From positions 1-10,102 of the forward strand of contig USGR01000020.1 of NCBI GenBank assembly GCA_900554165.1: 10,102 bases of DNA, in the 5' to 3' direction. Made by a program: the position numbers and the translations under genes. This document shows positions 1-5,607 of the stretch, piece by piece; the stretch's first letter is position 1, and each line of letters begins with the position of its first letter. The DNA comes from an uncultured Oscillospiraceae bacterium. Lineage in GTDB: Bacteria > Bacillota_A > Clostridia > Oscillospirales > Acutalibacteraceae. Below the pieces are notes generated by a model, which was not told where the DNA came from, searched no databases, and saw nothing but the letters and a program-made list of their open reading frames with translations.

Positions 1-22
1 ACCGGGCTCTGCCCGGGGTAGC

Positions 23-51
23 TCGTCGGCAGCGTCAGATGTGTATAAGAG
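23..51 (+). other. Illumina Nextera Read-1 transposase adapter remnant (artefact)
   Basis: These 29 bases match the Nextera/Tn5 Read-1 adapter from its TCGTCGGCAGCGTC start through most of the 19-bp mosaic end, stopping just before the final ACAG. This is library-preparation DNA, not genome. The 22 bases before it are GC-rich, unlike the rest of the window, and are probably artefactual too. The adapter happens to be open in the frame of the following gene and supplies a false ATG at 39. Confidence 0.95.
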
Positions 52-53
52 CC

Positions 54-371
54 GGGGGCCTTGGCCGCTTTCGCCGCAATGACGGCGATATTCTCTGGAC
101 TGGCATAGAAGATAAAGCAGCTATAGAAAAAATACAGCGGCAGCTGACGCAGGGATTGCTCTCAAATGGATTTAAGATAGAAGCGCGCACCTTTAAGCCG
201 CATATAACCCTCGCGCGCAGAGTAAACATCAGCGATGATAATTATTATACCGCAAAGCATATTTTTTGTACAGCAATAACCTCTTACGCTAAAAGAATAA
301 GTCTTATGAAGTCGGAGCGCAAGAATAACAAAATGGTTTATACCGAAATATATGGCAAAGATTTATTTTAG
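54..371 (+). CDS. thpR: RNA 2',3'-cyclic phosphodiesterase (2'-5' RNA ligase superfamily), 5'-truncated
   Basis: This is the C-terminal ~105 residues of a ThpR/LigT-type protein. The family hydrolyses 2',3'-cyclic phosphate ends of RNA through two HxTx motifs; the intact protein is normally about 180 residues. Visible here are the GLGRF segment, the 'DILWTGIE' strand, the helix after it, and the second HxTx motif within 'FKPHITLARR', followed by the family-like SERKNNKMVYTEIYG ending. The first HxTx motif and the N-terminal half are missing because the contig begins inside the gene. The only in-frame ATG near the start, at 39, lies in the sequencing adapter and is not a real start; genuine sequence begins at about 52. 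The stop is TAG at 369-371. No neighbour reads with it, so context adds nothing. The family call is secure; the exact substrate is not. Confidence 0.85.
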   Translation, partial: GGLGRFRRNDGDILWTGIEDKAAIEKIQRQLTQGLLSNGFKIEARTFKPHITLARRVNISDDNYYTAKHIFCTAITSYAKRISLMKSERKNNKMVYTEIYGKDLF

Positions 372-703
372 TGTTTTTTCCGACTAAGATTTTTTCGCGG
401 CCTTGTTTGCTTTTAAGACGCCATCGCTACGGGATTTTAAGATAAAGCTGTATTTTATTTATCTAAGTAAAAGATATAGTGAAATTGTGGTTTAAAAATG
501 CTTTATGCGGGCCATGCCGCCAGACTAAAATTTAAAGTACGCAAAAATATATCATTACGGCTTGCCGCCGCTTATAATAAACAGGCATTATTACAGATTT
601 ACGGCAATTTAAAATGCTCATTATAATATGCTTCCATAAATCTGATGCTTATAGCTTTTATCAGTTCAGCCGCCGCAAAAATTTTGCTTTTTGTGCAGGC
701 GGC
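372..703. other. Intergenic stretch without a recognisable gene
   Basis: No convincing gene is seen. A 42-codon frame opens at ATG 498 on the + strand but has no Shine-Dalgarno site. An AT-rich inverted repeat (AGATAAA at 440-446, TTTATCT at 458-464) has no T-run. Near the end, GCCGCC (669-674) can pair with GGCGGC (698-703), enclosing a smaller GCAAAA/TTTTGC hairpin. This sits directly beside the terminator at 704-741 and may be part of a longer structured 3' end. Confidence 0.5.
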
Positions 704-741
704 AAAAGAAAAGGACAGCTTCTATGCTGTCCTTTTCTTTT
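704..741. terminator. Bidirectional intrinsic terminator downstream of secF
   Basis: A 16-bp arm (704-719, containing AAAAGGACAGC) pairs perfectly with 726-741 (GCTGTCCTTTTCTTTT) across a 6-nt loop. Both ends are T-rich on the outgoing strand, so it can stop transcription in both directions. It lies 30 bp past the secF stop on the minus strand and separates secDF from the convergent thpR. Confidence 0.9.
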
Positions 742-770
742 TATTTTATAAAACCTTAATAGCCAATTTA

Positions 771-1487
771 CTATTTTTTCTTTCCATTTTTACCGCTGGA
801 TTTTTTATGAGATGTCGAAGAAGCTGAACGTGAAATTTTTATCCACAGCGGTCCTGCCACAAACATCGAGAGGACAAAGGAGGCGGCAAGGCCGAGCAGA
901 AGCGGCAGCATATATCTCGCAATTCCAAAACTGCCTGTAAAAAGTGATACTACTATAGCAACAATAATAGCGAGACATATTATGCAGGAAGATATCAAAA
1001 GCGGCTTAAACGCCTGACCTATTGATAAATTCATAATCTCTTCTTTAGATGCTTTGTCAACAAGCTCAACTTTTCTTTCGCGGTACTTTTCAAATATCAT
1101 TGATACATTATACGCCGTGTAGCAGAATACCGCCGCCAATGATGCAAAGAAGAAATCGCTAAACGGTACGCGTATTATAGCATATATAAAGAAAAGTAAC
1201 GCTGAAGCTATTAAGGCCGTCACAGCAGATGATACAAAAGCACTGAACCACCTAAGCTTATTAAATCTTATCCATACATATATAAAGAGCAAAACTGCAA
1301 GTATTAATACGGCATATAAACATTTAAGAGTGAACATGCCCATTGAGTCCGACGTTATAACGGAGCTGTGCCCGCCCTCGGCATAAAAGCCAAATATAAG
1401 CTGAACAATAGCACCTACTACAGCAACCGCAAGCGATATGAGCAAAACCAGCTTCATCTTGCCGGTAAACACCTTTTTATCAGTCAT
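771..1487 (-). CDS. secF: Protein translocase subunit SecF, short divergent form
   Basis: The 238-residue membrane protein forms the SecDF accessory complex that helps SecYEG export proteins. Six membrane segments are visible at about 12-34, 56-74, 80-104, 110-132, 164-184 and 193-214, followed by a Lys/Ser-rich cytoplasmic tail. The segment 'CYTAYNVSMIFEKYRERK' (122-139) aligns with the SecF hallmark 'GYSINDTVVVFDRIRE'. The conserved Asp, implicated in proton conduction, is Asn127 here. Only about 20 residues separate TM1 and TM2, so the usual P4 extracytoplasmic domain is absent; typical SecF is near 300 residues. The start is ATG at 1487, with GGAGG at 1496-1500 eight bases upstream; a GTG at 1496 in the same frame lies inside that Shine-Dalgarno site and is rejected. 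The start overlaps the secD stop by 8 bp, which suggests translational coupling. Family assignment rests mainly on topology, the TM4 motif and linkage to secD. Confidence 0.82.
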   Translation of the reverse strand: MTDKKVFTGKMKLVLLISLAVAVVGAIVQLIFGFYAEGGHSSVITSDSMGMFTLKCLYAVLILAVLLFIYVWIRFNKLRWFSAFVSSAVTALIASALLFFIYAIIRVPFSDFFFASLAAVFCYTAYNVSMIFEKYRERKVELVDKASKEEIMNLSIGQAFKPLLISSCIICLAIIVAIVVSLFTGSFGIARYMLPLLLGLAASFVLSMFVAGPLWIKISRSASSTSHKKSSGKNGKKK

Positions 1488-2832
1488 TGTTAACACCTCC
1501 GTAAAGCGATGGACGTCTCAATGCCTTAAAGCCCGACAAGCCTCTAAGTATTATCCTTGATACTATTGCGTTCATAAATGCACCGAACAGTACACCGCCG
1601 AACAGTACATACGCAAAATAATATACATGGCCTTCTACCGGCGTTCCAAAGAAGAATATGTTGCTAAATATTCTTGCCGTGAAGCTGTGGCCAAACCCAA
1701 ACGCACCCATAAGCACTATTGCTATTACCGCCAGTACTATTGTGCTGCCTATAAGCCCCGGCAGAGTCTTCTGATATCCAGTTATTACTGCGCCGTCTAT
1801 TGTTCTGTCATTGTTTATCTCTGCCTTAATATTAGAAGCCGTCACCATTGCTGTAGATATACCCACAAACATTGATATCAATATTGCAGCAGCTACAGGT
1901 AGAGTAAAGGTTATCGAATTTACCGGAGAGAAGAAACCTGTCATGACCGCCATAAGTCCTGCTGCCTGGCCTATAAGCGCGATGCTCGCCGCTATGCCCG
2001 GCAACTTGTATTTTACTATAAGCACTATTATCGCTGCAACTAAAAGCACGCCCGCTGATATAATAAGCGTAAGCATAACATTGTCGCCCATAGTCGGCGT
2101 AAATGCGTCATAAGTGTCTGTGCTGAGCTCAAACGGCAAAGAACCAGAATTCATCAGTCCAGCAAGGCGATACGCCTCATATTCTCCAGACATTGTTATA
2201 TTAAGCTGCCCGTTGGTTATCGCTTCTGATATTGAAGGAGATGCTACGTTCTGTCCATCAACCCACACCGACAAACTGCTTACGCCGTTTGTGCCAGCCG
2301 CCATTGCATCAGAACCGGCAGATGTGAGATATATCCTTATATAATAACCGTTTACCGCATCATACATTACGTCGGCACGCTTTATACCGCTGTTAGAATC
2401 AACCAAAACATTTGTGTTCGTTGTTCCGCTGCATATTTGTACAAAGCCTATTTGGCCCATGTCATAAAATGCCTCTGCCACTGTTATCTCATCATTATCA
2501 TAATTCTGATGATGAACTGTGAGCTTGCCAGATTCCTCATTAATGCTTATGTCATAATCCGTAAGGCGGAGATATTCCATTCTTGTCATAAGCTTCTGCT
2601 TAATATTTTCCAGCTCTTCCATTGTCGGTACACCGCCGTCCTCTGTCTCCGGCGTATACACCGTCTGCCAGCCGCCGCCGGCATCCATTCCCAAACGTAT
2701 GTCGCTGTAATCCTTGAAATATATTATCCTTTTCTCGCCAAAATAATTATCTGCGCCAAATACAGAAAAATATGTAAAGGCAAATACAAGCAGGATAACT
2801 ATGATTGAAATAGGTTTACCCGCCTTTTTCAT
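1480..2832 (-). CDS. secD: Protein translocase subunit SecD, divergent
   Basis: The 450-residue partner of SecF in the RND-like SecDF complex pulls exported preproteins from the outer face of the membrane using the proton gradient. TM1 is at about 8-25, followed by the SecD signature 'DIRLGMDAGGG' (44-54). An extracytoplasmic P1-like domain runs to about 250, and five more membrane segments lie at about 253-275, 279-302, 308-335, 358-383 and 403-430. The stretch 'VGISTAMVTASNIKAEI' in TM4 aligns with the family motif GMAVDANVLIFERIKEE. The essential Asp appears to be replaced (Ser326 by this alignment), matching the loss in SecF. The start is ATG at 2832 with GGAGG eight bases upstream; an in-frame TTG at 2847 precedes that site and is rejected. 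A consensus promoter lies about 65 bp upstream. The length is near the usual size of stand-alone SecD in Gram-positives. Confidence 0.87.
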   Translation of the reverse strand: MKKAGKPISIIVILLVFAFTYFSVFGADNYFGEKRIIYFKDYSDIRLGMDAGGGWQTVYTPETEDGGVPTMEELENIKQKLMTRMEYLRLTDYDISINEESGKLTVHHQNYDNDEITVAEAFYDMGQIGFVQICSGTTNTNVLVDSNSGIKRADVMYDAVNGYYIRIYLTSAGSDAMAAGTNGVSSLSVWVDGQNVASPSISEAITNGQLNITMSGEYEAYRLAGLMNSGSLPFELSTDTYDAFTPTMGDNVMLTLIISAGVLLVAAIIVLIVKYKLPGIAASIALIGQAAGLMAVMTGFFSPVNSITFTLPVAAAILISMFVGISTAMVTASNIKAEINNDRTIDGAVITGYQKTLPGLIGSTIVLAVIAIVLMGAFGFGHSFTARIFSNIFFFGTPVEGHVYYFAYVLFGGVLFGAFMNAIVSRIILRGLSGFKALRRPSLYGGVNND

Positions 2833-2894
2833 GGGCACATCCTCCAAAACATAAATATTTTAAGCCTTGGTCAGCAAACTGCATCATAGATAAT

Positions 2895-2923
2895 ATTATA
2901 TTTTGCAAAACAGTAATTGTCAA
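2895..2923 (-). promoter_or_regulatory. Consensus sigma-A promoter for secDF
   Basis: On the minus strand a perfect TTGACA (2923-2918) and a perfect TATAAT (2900-2895) are separated by exactly 17 nt. Transcription should start near 2888, giving a leader of about 55 nt before secD. This indicates strong constitutive expression independent of the upstream aminotransferase gene. Confidence 0.85.
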
Positions 2924-2939
2924 ATAATATTAACATATT

Positions 2940-2953
2940 AATTGTAAACAATT
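2940..2953. repeat. Small inverted repeat between aminotransferase and secD
   Basis: AATTGT (2940-2945) and ACAATT (2948-2953) form a 6-bp inverted repeat with a 2-nt centre, just after the aminotransferase stop and upstream of the secD promoter. It lacks a proper T-run, so it is a poor terminator. It could be an operator or a chance AT-rich palindrome. Confidence 0.25.
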
Positions 2954-2958
2954 ATTTA

Positions 2959-4230
2959 TTATGCATTTTCAATAATCTTTTTCGCTGATATAATCTTAAG
3001 CGCAATGCAGAACAATTCCATAGCCATTTTAAGCTCGTCAACCGACGGAGACGTCGGAGCAATACGTATATTCTTATCCGACGGATCTTTACTGTAAGGA
3101 TATGTTGCGCCGGCAGGAGTAAATATAACGCCTGCGTCTTTGCACATTGCCACCGTTTCAGAGGCACATCCATCCAAAGTATCTACGCTTATAAAATATC
3201 CGCCGCGCGGGTTTGTCCATTCTGCAAGGCCGGTGCCGCCAAGCTCTTTCTCAAATACTTCTATTACCGCTTCAAATTTGGGGCGAAGTATGGCAGCGTG
3301 CTTTTCCATATGAGCCTTAAGCTCCGCCTCTGTTTTAAACATGCGCGCATGCCTTAATTCATTGACTTTATCGGGACCTATTGTCTGCGTGGTTATTCTC
3401 GCCTTAATCAGTTTCATATTATCAGCGCTTGATGCCACTGCGCTCACACCAGCACCGGCATATACTATCTTCGAAGTAGATGCAAACACTATGAGCCTGT
3501 CCGGACTGCCTGCAGCAGCGCATTCGTCGATAATAGAAGCAAGCTGGTCGTCGCCGTAAAGACTGTGAACCACATATGCGTTGTCCCAGAAAATTCTGAA
3601 ATCCGCCGCAGCCGTCTTCATGGAAGCCAGGCGTTTCACCGTCTCGTCGCTGTATATATACCCCTGCGGATTTGAATACTTAGGCACACACCACATGCCC
3701 TTAATCATATCATCGCTCGCTACAAGCTTCTCTACAGCATCCATATCCGGTCCCTGAACAGTCATAGGAACGTTTATCATCTCTATGCCAAGCGTCTCGC
3801 ACACCTTGAAATGGCGGTCATATCCCGGCACAGGACACAAAAACTTCACCTTTCCCTGCTTCATCCACGGCTCGCCGCCAATCCCTAACAGCATCGCCTG
3901 CGATATCATATCAAACATAAGATTTAAAGATGAATTTCCGCCGATTATTACATTATCAGCGTCGGCGCCCATTATGCCGGCAAACAGCTTTCTAAGCTCC
4001 GGCAGGCCGAACGGCACGCCGTAATTGCGGCAGTCGGTGCCGTCCTCTGCAAAGGCGTTTTCAAAGTCGACATTGTGGAAAAACTCCTTACTGAGCGCAA
4101 GCTGCTCAAGCGACGGAATCCCCCTCGACATATTCAGCTTAAGCCCCTTGCTTTTCAGTGCATCATAACGAGCCTGCTCGCTTTTTAATGCGTCAGACAG
4201 CTCTGCCTTGGTCATCTTATCAAATCTCAT
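2959..4230 (-). CDS. PLP-dependent aminotransferase, aspartate aminotransferase Ic / MocR-like group
   Basis: The 423-residue fold-type I PLP enzyme transfers an amino group between an amino acid and a 2-oxo acid in the cytoplasm; aspartate/2-oxoglutarate is the likely but unproven pair. Landmarks are 'RNYGVPFGLPELRKLFA' (68-84), the glycine-rich 'GGNSSLNLMFD' (97-107), 'CPVPGYDRHF' (132-141), 'YSNPQG' with Asn187, 'FWDNAY' with Asp216 binding the pyridine nitrogen, 'ASTSKI' with the PLP Schiff-base Lys254, and 'NIRIAPT' with Arg389 expected to bind the substrate carboxylate. All key residues are present and the length suits the group, so it should be active. The start is ATG at 4230, with GGGAG nine bases upstream; a TTG 30 bases further out gives a longer frame without a better site. 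It has its own promoter and a hairpin in the leader. Neighbours do not suggest a pathway. Confidence 0.9.
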   Translation of the reverse strand: MRFDKMTKAELSDALKSEQARYDALKSKGLKLNMSRGIPSLEQLALSKEFFHNVDFENAFAEDGTDCRNYGVPFGLPELRKLFAGIMGADADNVIIGGNSSLNLMFDMISQAMLLGIGGEPWMKQGKVKFLCPVPGYDRHFKVCETLGIEMINVPMTVQGPDMDAVEKLVASDDMIKGMWCVPKYSNPQGYIYSDETVKRLASMKTAAADFRIFWDNAYVVHSLYGDDQLASIIDECAAAGSPDRLIVFASTSKIVYAGAGVSAVASSADNMKLIKARITTQTIGPDKVNELRHARMFKTEAELKAHMEKHAAILRPKFEAVIEVFEKELGGTGLAEWTNPRGGYFISVDTLDGCASETVAMCKDAGVIFTPAGATYPYSKDPSDKNIRIAPTSPSVDELKMAMELFCIALKIISAKKIIENA

Positions 4231-4266
4231 GCTATATATCTCCCTCTGCCTCATCGGCAATTAATA

Positions 4267-4295
4267 TTAAAAAAGCCGGAAGACATTACTCTTCC
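4267..4295 (-). terminator. Terminator-like hairpin in the aminotransferase leader
   Basis: On the minus strand GGAAGA (4295-4290) and TCTTCC (4283-4278) pair across a 6-nt loop, followed by GGC and six T residues (4274-4269). It lies between the predicted promoter at 4309-4337 and the gene start at 4230. It may be an attenuator, or a terminator for upstream read-through. The stem is only six base pairs. Confidence 0.4.
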
Positions 4296-4308
4296 TGTTA
4301 ACTTACTT

Positions 4309-4337
4309 ATTTTAATATATAGCCATGAATATATCAA
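4309..4337 (-). promoter_or_regulatory. Predicted sigma-A promoter for the aminotransferase
   Basis: On the minus strand TTGATA (4337-4332) and TAAAAT (4314-4309) are separated by 17 nt, each one mismatch from consensus. Predicted transcription starts near 4302, giving a leader of about 70 nt that includes the hairpin at 4278-4295. Confidence 0.6.
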
Positions 4338-4420
4338 CATTTTTTTAAAGCTGACAGACAAAAAATCAATATTTTTGCCCTTTTCTCTCGGCTTAAAAGC
4401 TTTTTAGTTCTTTAAAATGA

Positions 4421-4454
4421 AAAAAAGCCGCGCTCGAATTATGAGTACGGCTTT
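4421..4454 (-). terminator. Intrinsic terminator of the LarB-like gene
   Basis: AAAGCCG (4424-4430) and CGGCTTT (4448-4454) form a 7-bp stem that can extend through internal CTC/GAG pairing. On the minus strand it is followed by a run of T residues (4421-4426). It lies about 95 bp past the LarB-like stop, with no other gene between. Confidence 0.75.
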
Positions 4455-4495
4455 AGTCTCAGCTAAAAATGTAAGTCATATTCACTGACAAACGA

Positions 4496-4512
4496 CCTGC
4501 ACTTTATGCAGG
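4496..4512. repeat. Perfect short hairpin in the larB 3' region
   Basis: CCTGCA (4496-4501) and TGCAGG (4507-4512) flank a 5-nt loop. There is no adjacent T-run, so it is not a terminator by itself. It may stabilise the 3' end of the LarB-like transcript ahead of the terminator at 4421-4454. Confidence 0.35.
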
Positions 4513-4546
4513 CTAAGCGGCAAACACATCTGCAAGCTCATACCGC

Positions 4547-5314
4547 TCAGCTCTTATTTGTGCGGAAAAATCCCTGCAGCACCGTTTTTCTGCCGTCTTC
4601 TATGGCGGTGTTTATAAGACTTGCAAAGTAGCCGGCGGCAAATCCGTAATTAATGCCGACGGTGACAATTCCCGGCGTCTGCGCCTGAGCGGATGCAAGC
4701 AGCGCCGCCATGCCGTTTACACATGAATCAGAGGTAGTATCGGTAGGCACTGCTATTACCGGCTTCTGCGTTATATTCGCCAGTATTGACGCAAGTGCAT
4801 CACCCGTGCCTATTACCGCTATTATCGCCGACGACTGCATTATTTTTTCATCTGCATATATTCTCCCTATGCATGACGCGTCAAGATTATATATGCACTC
4901 TGTCACCGCACCGAACATCTGACAGGTTTCGGCGGCCTCCTGTGCCGGCTGCATTGCGGCAACTGGAGACACGGCTATTGTTATCAGCCCGGTTTCTGCA
5001 GGGACCGTCTGCTGCAGCGATATGGTTCTGGCAAGCTGATTATATCTTGCTTTACGGTAATTCTGCATTACAGCGCGATAATACGCCGGAGAAGCATGTA
5101 TAGCCAATATATCGTCGCCTTGCGCAGCAAGCTCTATAAACATATCTCTAAATTCATCGCATTTTCTGCCGGAGCAATTTATAATTCTCGGTCCGGTGTA
5201 TTCAGCCGGAGTGTATGGGAAGCTCCCGCAGCACACGGAGCTTATGCTTTCCTCTGCCTGCTCGACGCTTATCGTGCCGTCTCTTACCGCCTGTAATAAT
5301 GTATTAAGATTCAA
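4547..5314 (-). CDS. LarB-like protein (PurE-fold, nickel-pincer cofactor carboxylase family), atypical active site
   Basis: The 255-residue protein resembles LarB, which carboxylates and hydrolyses nicotinic acid adenine dinucleotide in making the nickel-pincer nucleotide cofactor. Matching parts are the N-terminal 'LLQAVRDGTISVEQA' helix pair, a central segment with 'AAETCQMFGAVTECIYNL', and the C-terminal PurE-like core 'GDALASILANITQKPVIAVPT' (171-191) and 'GINYGFAAGYFASLIN' (220-235). By eye, the family's catalytic Glu (in GMEGAL) falls on 'IGTGDAL' and the catalytic Cys (in SCAPG) on 'AQTPG', so both seem absent; the GTSD-like motif is also degraded. It may do a different reaction or be inactive. 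The start is TTG at 5314, eight bases after AAAGGGG, with no better ATG nearby. No larC or larE lies in the window. It follows feoB on the same strand by 293 bp. Confidence 0.65.
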   Translation of the reverse strand: MNLNTLLQAVRDGTISVEQAEESISSVCCGSFPYTPAEYTGPRIINCSGRKCDEFRDMFIELAAQGDDILAIHASPAYYRAVMQNYRKARYNQLARTISLQQTVPAETGLITIAVSPVAAMQPAQEAAETCQMFGAVTECIYNLDASCIGRIYADEKIMQSSAIIAVIGTGDALASILANITQKPVIAVPTDTTSDSCVNGMAALLASAQAQTPGIVTVGINYGFAAGYFASLINTAIEDGRKTVLQGFFRTNKS

Positions 5315-5607
5315 AGCAAAAACCCCTTTGTCTTTATATTTGCTTTATTTGCAAATCCGCACATATATTTAAGCCGCTTATGCCGCCCGTTTAAATATAT
5401 GCTATAGTTATCATAAATATTTTCGTTTTTATAGCTTTTATCATTATTTTGTTTGGGTATACATATGTTGTTTTTGTTTCGCTCATATTGGACATTCATT
5501 TCAGTGCTTGGTTCTGCTAAGGCTTGTGCCGTGTCTCGCTTACATATGCTGCCGAACTTTATCATTTACAAGTATTAGATGACGCAGTATAAACGCAAAA
5601 TTCACAC

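Noticed and set aside
39..53. ATG at 39 as the thpR start
   Set aside because: It lies inside the Nextera adapter; genuine sequence begins later and the gene is simply cut by the contig end.
498..626. 42-codon + strand frame in the thpR-secF gap
   Set aside because: No Shine-Dalgarno site, no recognisable protein pattern and very short.
645..827. 60-codon + strand frame near the terminator
   Set aside because: It runs through the terminator hairpin and the antisense of secF; no ribosome binding site.
1488..1496. GTG at 1496 as the secF start
   Set aside because: It overlaps the GGAGG that serves the ATG at 1487, which has ideal spacing.
2833..2847. TTG at 2847 as the secD start
   Set aside because: It lies upstream of the GGAGG that is correctly spaced for the ATG at 2832.
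5311..5565. 84-codon minus-strand frame before the LarB-like gene
   Set aside because: No Shine-Dalgarno site and a composition of AT-rich non-coding DNA; kept only as a low-interest observation because of its TTGA overlap.
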